12,567 nucleotides of DNA, from contig LUZV01000033.1 of NCBI GenBank assembly GCA_001603765.1, positions 1 to 12,567 of the forward strand, read 5' to 3'. Numbering within the stretch: position 1 is the first letter of the stretch; every line of letters begins with the position of its first letter. The notes below the pieces were generated by a model. The model searched no databases and was not told the origin of the DNA. It saw nothing but the letters and a program-made list of their open reading frames with translations. The position numbers and the translations under genes are program-made. Below, in pieces: positions 5,349 to 11,862 of the stretch. Source of the DNA: Anaerolineales bacterium Chloro_02 (GTDB taxonomy: Bacteria; Chloroflexota; Anaerolineae; Anaerolineales; Anaerolineaceae).

Positions 5349-5927
5349 ATGCATCTGGTTTTGGTACGGCATGGAGAACAGGATTACACGCTCACGGAAG
5401 GTCGGGGCTTTCCCGGTCCGGGGCGCGAACTCGCTCCGCTCACGCAGCGAGGCATTGCCCAGGCGGAAGCTGTTGCCAGCGATCCGCGTCTGAAGGGCTG
5501 CCAGTTGATCATCAGTTCCCCGTATACCCGCGCCTTGCAAACCGCGGCGATAATTTCGCGCCGGCTTGATCTGCCCATCGAAGTGGCTTTTGATCTGCAT
5601 GAGTGGCTGATCGACACCCGTTACCAAAATCGCGATCTCACCGACACTCTGGCAGCCATCCATGAAGCCAGCCTCTGCAAAGGCGTGCGCGTGCCGGAGG
5701 CAAAGCTCCACTGGGAAGGTTACGACCAGGTCTTCCAGCGCGCCTCTGCCGCTCTTTTGCCCTATCTGAGTTACCATAAGGTCATGGTGGTATGCCATGC
5801 CTATGTCATCAAACAATTTTATAATCCAGGTCACATCCCGCACTGCGGCATTGTGGAAGTGGAATTTAGCGAAGATTTCACCTGGCCCGGATACATTGAA
5901 CGCGGAAAACGACAGGAGTCGCGATGA
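5349..5927 (+). CDS. Histidine phosphatase (phosphoglycerate-mutase-like) family protein
   Basis: A 192-residue cytosolic member of the histidine phosphatase superfamily. The phosphoacceptor motif is R7-H8-G9 (LVRHGEQ). The second conserved stretch SSPYTRALQTA gives R61, E85 in LHEW is a candidate proton donor, and H150 in VVCHAY is the second catalytic histidine. The family includes phosphoglycerate mutases, sugar phosphatases, alpha-ribazole phosphatase CobC and SixA; nothing visible picks the substrate. The ATG follows AGGAGG (5338-5343) at 5 bases. The stop overlaps the start of dtd (ATGA), so the two are probably translated together, but no functional link between them is evident. Confidence 0.85.
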   Translation: MHLVLVRHGEQDYTLTEGRGFPGPGRELAPLTQRGIAQAEAVASDPRLKGCQLIISSPYTRALQTAAIISRRLDLPIEVAFDLHEWLIDTRYQNRDLTDTLAAIHEASLCKGVRVPEAKLHWEGYDQVFQRASAALLPYLSYHKVMVVCHAYVIKQFYNPGHIPHCGIVEVEFSEDFTWPGYIERGKRQESR

Positions 5928-6373
5928 GAGCAATTTTGCAGCGTGTTACACAAGGCAGCGTCACGGTTGAGAACAAGGTGGTAGCAAATATCGGCTTGGG
6001 ATATGTGATTTTGCTGGGGATTGGTCCGGAAGACACCCCAGAACTCGCCCGGGAGCTTGCGGAGAAATCGGCGTACTTGCGCGTGTTTGAAGACGAAGCC
6101 GGCAAGATGAACCTCTCTCTGCTGGATGTCGGCGGGGCAGCGATCGTTGTCTCGCAGTTTACACTCTACGCGGACACCAGCCGCGGGCGGCGCCCTTCAT
6201 TCATTAACGCAGCCAAGCCTGAGCTTGCTGAACCGCTGGTAGAGGTCTTTGCCGCCCGGCTGCGCGAACTCGGCATCCCCACCCAGCAGGGCGTGTTTGG
6301 CGCGCATATGGTCGTGGACATCCGCAACGACGGACCGGTTACGATCTTGCTTGAATTGCCGCAAATTAATTGA
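5924..6373 (+). CDS. dtd: D-aminoacyl-tRNA deacylase
   Basis: A 149-residue enzyme that hydrolyses D-amino acids (and mischarged glycine) from tRNA, a chiral proofreading step in translation. The diagnostic motifs are present: SQFT at 77-80 with the conserved Thr80, and N-D-G137-P138-V-T near the C-terminus, the Gly-cisPro motif that gives selectivity. Length and the N-terminal MRAILQRV match the family closely. AGGAG at 5914-5918 sits 5 bases before the ATG, inside the end of the phosphatase gene. The 3' end overlaps the convergent bactofilin gene by 8 bases. CCTGG/CCAGG (6374-6388) just after the stop could form a small hairpin, but there is no clear terminator. Confidence 0.96.
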   Translation: MRAILQRVTQGSVTVENKVVANIGLGYVILLGIGPEDTPELARELAEKSAYLRVFEDEAGKMNLSLLDVGGAAIVVSQFTLYADTSRGRRPSFINAAKPELAEPLVEVFAARLRELGIPTQQGVFGAHMVVDIRNDGPVTILLELPQIN

Positions 6374-6995
6374 CCTGGTTGCTCCAGGGAGCTCTCAATT
6401 TAGGTTTTTCCTGGGTTGTGGGTTCTGAGCGCTTAGGCGCAGGTTCGGGTTCGGGTTGCGGTTGATCGGGGGCAACCGCGGTTGGGGTGATATCGCCCTT
6501 AACTTCCTCCAAAGGCTGGCTCTCTTTCAGGTTGTTTTGAACAGCCGAAATCTGAGGTTGATCCGGCGCTTGTTCGTCTTTTAACGAGATTTCAATTCGT
6601 TCTTCCATGCGCATCTGACCGCGCAAGAAAGCTCCATCTTCGCTGCTAAAACTAACCGCCACCACATCTCCCCATACCCTGCCAGTAGAACGGATTTCGA
6701 GCTTTTGGCAGGTAATATTCCCCTGTACCGTGCCTGAAACCACTACGGTTTCCGCTTTTATCTCCGGGCAGATCACTTTGCCGGTTTCAGCGATGATCAC
6801 CAGCCCTTTCATGACAAGATCGCCTTGCATGGTGCCCTCAATGCGCACTCCGCCTGTGCCGTGCAAATCGCCGACCCAGTGAATTCCAGGTCCCAAAACC
6901 GTCCCTACCCGTGCCTGCAACTTCTCGGGCGTAAAGACTTCTTTTTCTTTCTTTCGTAAAATCATCTTCATTGTCACAATCTTACACCAACTCAT
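6366..6995 (-). CDS. Bactofilin (polymer-forming cytoskeletal protein)
   Basis: A 209-residue protein with one bactofilin (DUF583) beta-helix domain, about residues 30-131. It shows the regular alternation of short strands and Gly turns (GDLHGTGGVRIEGTMQGDL, then SGTVQGNITC, then STGRVWGDV). Bactofilins self-assemble into membrane-associated filaments that scaffold envelope or shape functions. A disordered tail rich in Pro, Glu and Gln (about 132-209, with QPEPEPAP) follows and is encoded by short GGTTCG-like DNA repeats. The start is uncertain: Met1, Met9 and Met11 are all in frame and none has a clear Shine-Dalgarno; starting at Met9 or Met11 would remove MSWCKIVT. The basic stretch RKKEK near the start could help membrane contact. 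The gene converges on dtd with an 8-base overlap. Confidence 0.88.
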   Translation of the reverse strand: MSWCKIVTMKMILRKKEKEVFTPEKLQARVGTVLGPGIHWVGDLHGTGGVRIEGTMQGDLVMKGLVIIAETGKVICPEIKAETVVVSGTVQGNITCQKLEIRSTGRVWGDVVAVSFSSEDGAFLRGQMRMEERIEISLKDEQAPDQPQISAVQNNLKESQPLEEVKGDITPTAVAPDQPQPEPEPAPKRSEPTTQEKPKLRAPWSNQVN

Positions 6996-7111
6996 CCGTG
7001 AAAAGATAATCCGGATCAGTGAAAAAAGTGCGATTCATTGTCGATTCTTAATAAACTTGGTTTTCAGTCAAGGCGCGTCTCTGCTGATGGAAAACGAGGT
7101 TGCTTACCGCC

Positions 7112-7693
7112 TTAAAATTTCCATTCCCAGCGCCACGGAAGCGAGAGCCATGGCTCGGGGGTTGCGCCAAGGCCAATGCGCGGGGTGAGCCTTACCTGCT
7201 CCAAAGGCGCGCTGGCGCCTTTTTCCACCCACAAACCGCCATCCGTTGAACACACATCCGTCCCATTTTGCTCGCGGGTTATCCCCAAAGCTTGAGTCAG
7301 CTTTGCCGGACCATTCAGCCAGGCGTTGGTATCCGCCAAATGGGGGCGAAGCGCGCGCATCGCGTCCAGCCCCTCAACCGGCTTAATCGCGCGGATTAAT
7401 ACCGCCGCCGGTATACCTTCACTCTCACACACCAGGTTGAGCATCCAGTGCATCCCGTAGGTAAAGTAGACATACGCCCGGCCCGGCGCGCCAAACATGA
7501 CGGTGTTGCGCGCCGTTTTGCCCACCCTGGCATGGCAAGCCTGATCTTCCATCCCCTGATATGCCTCCGCCTCCACGATCATCCCTGCCAGGCGCTGACC
7601 CTGCCACTGGCGCACGAGTAGGCAGCCCAGAAGCTCTGGGGCAACTTGAGGCGCGGGGCGTGAGAAGAATTCAATTGGGAGGATTGGGTTCAT
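7112..7693 (-). CDS. mpg: 3-methyladenine DNA glycosylase (AAG/MPG family)
   Basis: A 193-residue base-excision repair enzyme that removes alkylated and deaminated purines such as 3-methyladenine and hypoxanthine. Family marks are VEAEAY with E43 as the likely catalytic base, RNTVMFG near 62-68, GRAYVYFTYGMHW near 71-83 with the conserved Asn86 after it, VLIRA, and NGPAKLTQALGI near 127-138. The length is normal for bacterial members. The start is supported by AGGA about 5 bases upstream and by an ATGA overlap with the epimerase gene, so it is the second gene of that operon. The gap to the bactofilin gene (6996-7111) shows no feature I can support. Confidence 0.95.
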   Translation of the reverse strand: MNPILPIEFFSRPAPQVAPELLGCLLVRQWQGQRLAGMIVEAEAYQGMEDQACHARVGKTARNTVMFGAPGRAYVYFTYGMHWMLNLVCESEGIPAAVLIRAIKPVEGLDAMRALRPHLADTNAWLNGPAKLTQALGITREQNGTDVCSTDGGLWVEKGASAPLEQVRLTPRIGLGATPEPWLSLPWRWEWKF

Positions 7694-8619
7694 TCTTTCC
7701 TAAACTGGGGATCCCGCTCAATGGTCAGCCGTAAACCAGTTTCCAGCGGAACCATGGGCAGATAGTTAAGCTTTTCGTAAGCCTTATTGATATCGGCGCA
7801 CATACGGTCCGAGCCGCCGCTCTTAAGCGGGTTGTAAACCTCTTCAGGTTTTTTGCCGGTCACCTGCCTCACCAGGCGCGCCAGTTCTAAAACGCTCGTT
7901 TCAACGCCGCTGCCGATATTGATCACCTGCTGGTCGACCCCCACCGCGGAAGAGGCGGTCGCCAGCGCGTTCACCACGTCATCCACATAAACATAATCGC
8001 GCGTTTGGTTGCCGTCGCCGTGAATAATGATGGTTCCGTTGGTTAGCGCGTTTTTGAGGAAGTTAGAAATGATCGGTGGATGGGAACTTGGGATGCGCTG
8101 CCCGGGTCCGTAAGCATTAAAAATACGCAAACAAACTGCTTCCACGCCTGCCTGAGCGCTGATGGTCAGCACATAATGTTCGGCGGAAAGCTTAGAAACA
8201 GCGTAAGGGGATTCGGGGTGAACCTCAGAAGTTTCGAGATAAGGGGACTGGTCCTGGCGTCCATAAATCGCTCCGGAAGAAGCAAGCACCACTCGCTTCA
8301 CCTTTGTGTCGCGGATGGCTTCCATCAATGTGACCGTCCCGCTGACATTCACCAGGTTATAGATGCTGGGGAAGAGGGAGGATTCCGGGACGCTGACCTT
8401 GGCTGCCAGGTGAAAAACACAGTCCACATCCGACAGGAGCTTCCAAAGCAGTGTCTTTTCGTTGATATCTCCCTGAAAGAACTCCACCTCAGGAATTAAA
8501 TGAGCCGGATTACCCGCCGAGCAGTCATCCAGCACCCGCACATGATGCCCTTGTTTTGCCAGGCGGTTGCTTAGGGCAGTGCCCAAAAACCCCGCCCCTC
8601 CAGTAACTAAATAGTTCAT
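7690..8619 (-). CDS. NAD-dependent sugar-nucleotide epimerase/dehydratase (GalE-like extended SDR)
   Basis: A 309-residue extended short-chain dehydrogenase/reductase. The Rossmann motif G7-G-A-G10-F-L-G13 binds NAD, with acidic D31-D32 for the ribose. The active site has S114-S115 in LASSGAIYG and Y139-x3-K143 in SPYAVSK. RIFNAYGPGQ near 165-174 and GDGNQTRDYVYVDDV near 211-225 are typical of UDP-glucose 4-epimerases and related nucleotide-sugar epimerases and dehydratases. It should act in the cytosol on a nucleotide sugar for envelope or exopolysaccharide. The exact sugar is not readable. It is first in an operon with the DNA glycosylase, whose start overlaps its stop. Confidence 0.9.
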   Translation of the reverse strand: MNYLVTGGAGFLGTALSNRLAKQGHHVRVLDDCSAGNPAHLIPEVEFFQGDINEKTLLWKLLSDVDCVFHLAAKVSVPESSLFPSIYNLVNVSGTVTLMEAIRDTKVKRVVLASSGAIYGRQDQSPYLETSEVHPESPYAVSKLSAEHYVLTISAQAGVEAVCLRIFNAYGPGQRIPSSHPPIISNFLKNALTNGTIIIHGDGNQTRDYVYVDDVVNALATASSAVGVDQQVINIGSGVETSVLELARLVRQVTGKKPEEVYNPLKSGGSDRMCADINKAYEKLNYLPMVPLETGLRLTIERDPQFRKE

Positions 8620-8648
8620 CGCAGACTACCTGTCTCTAAATTGGCTGA

Positions 8649-8657
8649 ATTATAGCA
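8649..8657 (-). promoter_or_regulatory. Extended -10 promoter for the epimerase-glycosylase operon
   Basis: On the minus strand TG-C-TATAAT (8657-8649) is a consensus extended -10. It lies in the 44-base gap after the ABC-F stop codon. A start near 8642 leaves about 22 bases of leader with an AGGT ribosome-binding site. No -35 match is visible, which extended -10 promoters do not need. Confidence 0.6.
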
Positions 8658-8663
8658 CGCCAG

Positions 8664-10598
8664 CTAGACCAACTGATCGTCTTGATGCAATTTTTCTGCC
8701 AGTTTTTCCCATTCAGCGAGCAAGTTTTCCAGAGTTTCTATCGCGGTTTGATAATTCTCGGTGACCTTCTCCAGCTTGCGCAAGTCAGCAGGCGGTTTTG
8801 AGAGCTGAGCCTCCAGGCTCGCCTTCTCAATTTCTGCCGCGTGAATTTTTTGCTCAATCGCGGAAAGCTTTTTCTCAATCTGCTGACGCTGATTGCGGCT
8901 TAAACTCGTTCTGACGGGTGCAATCTCACTTTCAACTGATGGAATCTCAGCCGCAGGCGGCGTATCAGGCGCTAAGGGAGTTTGCCGCGATTCTTTGAAC
9001 TGCCGGTAGTCTGAATAGCCGCCTTTAAATACCTGCAAGGTGGCGCTGTGCGTGTCTAACTCCCAGATTTGGGTTGCCAGGGCGTCAATCAGGTAGCGGT
9101 CGTGCGATACCAGGATGATCGTGCCCGGATAATTTGCCAGCACATCCTGCAGCACCTCTTGTGTCGCAAGGTCAAGGTGATTTGTGGGCTCGTCCAGCAT
9201 CAACAGATTCGCGTCTGAGAGTGCCAGTTTTGCCAACGCCAGCCGACCGCGCTCACCGCCTGAGAGCGTCGCCACGGCAGCAAAAACTTCGTCGTTCTGA
9301 AAGCCGTAGCGCGCGAGGTAGTTGCGCATTTCAGCTGGCAGCATGTTTGGTGCGACGCTGCTGATTTCATCCATCAGGGTGTTTTCACCCCGCAGACCCT
9401 CGTGCGCCTGGGCAAAGTAGCCCACCTTGAGGTTCGCTCCCAGTTCAACCCGGCCGGCATACGCGGGGATCTGATTCAGCACGGTTTTGAGCAAGGTTGT
9501 CTTGCCCGCGCCGTTTGGCCCGATCACCGCCACACACTCGCGCCTTTCCAACACCAGGTCCGGGCAATAAAAAAGCGGTCTGCCTTCATCTTCATAGCCA
9601 ACTTGCAGGTCATAGGTGCGCAGCACCAAATTGCCGGAGCGATCAGCCAGCTTAAAACGCAAATGCATCGGTCGGATGTTGGCAGTCGGGGCGGTCAAAC
9701 GAGAATCAGCCAGCAGACGTTCAAGGCGGCGCTGACGACCTCTCGCCTGGTTATTATTTTGGGTTCCCAGAAAGCGCCGGATATAATCCTGCTGCTTTTC
9801 AATGTACTCTGTTTGGGCTTCATATTCCGCCAGCCGGCGCTCGTAGCGTTCTTCGCGTTGGCGCAAATAGGCGGTGTAATTCCCGCGGTAGACCTCCAAC
9901 GAGGGCGTCATTTCCCAGATAAAGCGCGCGGTCTGATCCAAAAAATAGCGGTCGTGCGAAACAATCACTACCGCCCCATTCCAGTCCTTAAGATAAGCTT
10001 CAAGCCATTCCACAGCACTGATATCCAGGTGGTTGCTGGGCTCATCCAGAAGCAGCAGATCGGGATCGTCCAATAAGATGCGGGCTAAGCGGGCTCTTGT
10101 GCGCTGCCCGCCTGAAAGCTGCGTTAGCGGTCGGTCGTAATCGCTTTCCAAAAAGCCTAAGCCGTCCAGAGTCGAGCGGATGCGAGACTGATAGGTGTAG
10201 CCGCCATTATTTTCGAATTCAGTTTGAACTTTGCCGTAGCGTTCCAAGACCGCGGGGTCACAGGTGGGCTCCTGCATGGCTTTTTCCATCGCCCGCAGCT
10301 CCTCCCCCTTTGAGATCAAGCCCTCGAATGCAACCAAGCATGAGCTCCAAAGCGTTCCGTCCACCACGCTTACAGCCTCCTGAGGCAGGTAGCCCACTTT
10401 TAAGCCTCGTGAGCGGTGCACCGAGCCTTCGGTTGGCGTATCTTCGCCTGCCAGAATGCGCAGGAGCGTCGTCTTGCCTACTCCGTTTGGACCGACAATC
10501 GCGATTCGGGCATTCCGTGGAATAGCCAAGGTGATACCATCAAAAATATCCACCGGACCAAAGGATTTTGCCAGATTTTGAGCAGTAAGCAGCGACAT
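8664..10598 (-). CDS. ABC-F family ribosome-associated ATPase
   Basis: A 644-residue cytosolic protein with two ABC ATPase domains and no membrane segments. Domain 1 has Walker A GPNGVGKTT (36-44), signature LSGGQ (161-165), and Walker B LLLLDEP (181-187) then SNHLD. Domain 2 has GPNGAGKTT (360-368), LSGGE (445-449), and LLMLDEP then TNHLD. The linker between them (about 240-310) is the charged, helical P-site tRNA interaction motif typical of ABC-F, and the C-terminus (about 561-644) is a coiled coil. ABC-F proteins bind the ribosomal E site to relieve stalled translation; some give antibiotic resistance. Length and layout best fit the housekeeping Uup/YdiF-like group, so resistance is not claimed. 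The promoter suggests a leaderless mRNA. Confidence 0.94.
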   Translation of the reverse strand: MSLLTAQNLAKSFGPVDIFDGITLAIPRNARIAIVGPNGVGKTTLLRILAGEDTPTEGSVHRSRGLKVGYLPQEAVSVVDGTLWSSCLVAFEGLISKGEELRAMEKAMQEPTCDPAVLERYGKVQTEFENNGGYTYQSRIRSTLDGLGFLESDYDRPLTQLSGGQRTRARLARILLDDPDLLLLDEPSNHLDISAVEWLEAYLKDWNGAVVIVSHDRYFLDQTARFIWEMTPSLEVYRGNYTAYLRQREERYERRLAEYEAQTEYIEKQQDYIRRFLGTQNNNQARGRQRRLERLLADSRLTAPTANIRPMHLRFKLADRSGNLVLRTYDLQVGYEDEGRPLFYCPDLVLERRECVAVIGPNGAGKTTLLKTVLNQIPAYAGRVELGANLKVGYFAQAHEGLRGENTLMDEISSVAPNMLPAEMRNYLARYGFQNDEVFAAVATLSGGERGRLALAKLALSDANLLMLDEPTNHLDLATQEVLQDVLANYPGTIILVSHDRYLIDALATQIWELDTHSATLQVFKGGYSDYRQFKESRQTPLAPDTPPAAEIPSVESEIAPVRTSLSRNQRQQIEKKLSAIEQKIHAAEIEKASLEAQLSKPPADLRKLEKVTENYQTAIETLENLLAEWEKLAEKLHQDDQLV

Positions 10599-10607
10599 GG
10601 TGTTTAA

Positions 10608-10637
10608 AGTATACCAGTACAGCTAAACCACTGTTAA
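10608..10637 (-). promoter_or_regulatory. Strong promoter for the ABC-F gene, giving a nearly leaderless mRNA
   Basis: On the minus strand TTAACA (10637-10632, five of six matches to TTGACA) is followed after 18 bases by TATACT (10613-10608), also preceded by TG-G in extended form. The -10 ends 9 bases before the ATG at 10598, so transcription should start within about 0-3 bases of the start codon. Confidence 0.7.
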
Positions 10638-10652
10638 AATAGTTGCGATAAG

Positions 10653-10661
10653 TGATAGAAT
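10653..10661 (+). promoter_or_regulatory. Extended -10 promoter for the uptake operon
   Basis: TG-A-TAGAAT (10653-10661) is an extended -10, back to back with the ABC-F promoter. The predicted start near 10668 gives a leader of about 52 bases, too short for a cobalamin riboswitch. A small hairpin TGCTC/GAGCA (10669-10685) lies at the transcript's 5' end and may be an operator or stability element. Confidence 0.45.
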
Positions 10662-10719
10662 GAAGCGTTGCTCATTTATTGAGCAGCTAATCAAAACAAC
10701 CCAATTTAAGGAGTTTTTT

Positions 10720-11841
10720 ATGTCCCCAATCAAGAATAAAGTTTTGTTGACTCTGATCCTGGTGGTGATGCTTGCCGCGAGTGCTTGCGGCGCTAAAACC
10801 CCCACAGCCGAGCCAACCGTTCAACCCCAGCCAACCGCGGTTGCGACCGAAGCACCTGTGGTGCAACCAACCGCAGAACCGACCGTCGAGCCCACCAAGG
10901 GACCGATCGTTATCACTGATGTGATTGGTCGCGTTGTCACACTCGAAAAACCAGCCAACAAACTGGTCGGCACTCACAACCCCACCCTCAACGCCGCGAT
11001 CGTGCTTGGGGGAGGCGGAAAATATCTGGCCGGCTTTGGCAATAAGGCGATGTCGCGCGGATTATATGAGCTTGTGGTTGAAGGCTACAATGACCTGCCC
11101 GAGATTGGCAAGGGCAGCAATGTAAACATGGAAAGCGTTGTGGCAACAGGCGCGGACCTTGTGATTCTTCCCAAACGCCACCAGGACCTTGTCCCTCAGT
11201 TTGAGGCGGTAAACATCCCCACGCTGGTCATTCTCGACAATGTCGAAAACTTTGATACGGTCAAGCAGACGCTTAAGATTCTTGGGCAAGCGCTTGGCGA
11301 GAATGAAAGAGCCGAGAAAATCTCAACATTTATCGACTCACAGGTAGAAAATGCCGCGACACTGCTGAAAGACACCACCAATAAACCATCCGTTCTCTTC
11401 CTTGGCAGCAGCTCAAAACTTTCGGTTGCCACTCACTCGATGATTCAGAGCAGTCTGATTGAAGACGCCGGTGGAACGAATGCCGTCTCCGGCGTGGATG
11501 TTGTGGGCAAATTCGCGGATGTCAGCATCGAACAAATCATCGCATGGAACCCCGAGGTAATCTGGGTCCCCAACTATGCTGAATACACCATCGAAAGCTT
11601 GTTAACCGACCCCGCCTGGAGCAGCATCAGCGCCATCCAGAATAAGCGGGTCTATCAATTCCCCTCTTTGCTTGAACCTTGGGATTATCCTACCGCCGCG
11701 GTTGTACTTGGGTTGGATTGGGCTCTCAATAACCTCCACCCCGATTTATACAGCCGTGAAACCCTGTTGGATAATGTCAACGATTTTTACATGATGGTTT
11801 ATGGTAAAACCATTACACCAGAACAATTAGGAATCGAGTAA
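10720..11841 (+). CDS. Periplasmic-type substrate-binding lipoprotein of a FecCD/BtuC-family ABC importer
   Basis: A 373-residue exported binding protein. The N-terminus has a signal peptide ending in LAASAC, a slightly atypical lipobox with the candidate lipidated Cys followed by Gly. A Pro/Thr/Glu/Gln-rich stalk (about residues 25-60) follows, then a BtuF/FepB-like (Peripla_BP_2) domain. That domain begins at ITDVIGRVVTLEKP and includes EDAGGTNAVSGV and IIAWNPEVIWVP, both typical of siderophore, haem and corrinoid binding proteins. The ligand cannot be told from sequence alone. An upstream in-frame ATG at 10660 is rejected: the ATG at 10720 has AAGGAG (10708-10713) at 6 bases, starts directly with the signal peptide, and 10660 lies within the promoter. 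The permease follows after 9 bases. Confidence 0.9.
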   Translation: MSPIKNKVLLTLILVVMLAASACGAKTPTAEPTVQPQPTAVATEAPVVQPTAEPTVEPTKGPIVITDVIGRVVTLEKPANKLVGTHNPTLNAAIVLGGGGKYLAGFGNKAMSRGLYELVVEGYNDLPEIGKGSNVNMESVVATGADLVILPKRHQDLVPQFEAVNIPTLVILDNVENFDTVKQTLKILGQALGENERAEKISTFIDSQVENAATLLKDTTNKPSVLFLGSSSKLSVATHSMIQSSLIEDAGGTNAVSGVDVVGKFADVSIEQIIAWNPEVIWVPNYAEYTIESLLTDPAWSSISAIQNKRVYQFPSLLEPWDYPTAAVVLGLDWALNNLHPDLYSRETLLDNVNDFYMMVYGKTITPEQLGIE

Positions 11842-11848
11842 AGTTAAG

Positions 11849-11862
11849 GCTTGAAAACAAGC
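11849..11862 (+). promoter_or_regulatory. Hairpin covering the permease start codon
   Basis: GCTTG (11849-11853) pairs with CAAGC (11858-11862) around AAAA. The putative TTG start (11851-11853) lies inside the left arm and the only Shine-Dalgarno-like AAGG (11846-11849) abuts it, so initiation should be weak. Confidence 0.45.

Noticed and set aside
5319..5933. A 204-residue minus-strand ORF
   Set aside because: It lies opposite the histidine phosphatase, whose catalytic motifs and ribosome-binding site are clear; the antisense translation shows no family features.
9402..10076. A 224-residue plus-strand ORF
   Set aside because: It is a shadow of the ABC-F gene, whose Walker and signature motifs occupy the other strand.
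8664..10598. The ABC-F protein as an antibiotic-resistance factor
   Set aside because: Length, linker and C-terminal coiled coil fit housekeeping Uup/YdiF-like members; nothing in the neighbourhood indicates resistance.
10660..10719. An N-terminal extension of the substrate-binding protein from ATG 10660
   Set aside because: That ATG overlaps the extended -10, has no ribosome-binding site, and would bury the signal peptide; ATG 10720 has AAGGAG at 6 bases.
10668..10719. A cobalamin or other riboswitch before the uptake operon
   Set aside because: The leader is only about 52 bases with one 5-bp hairpin, too short for known cobalamin riboswitches.
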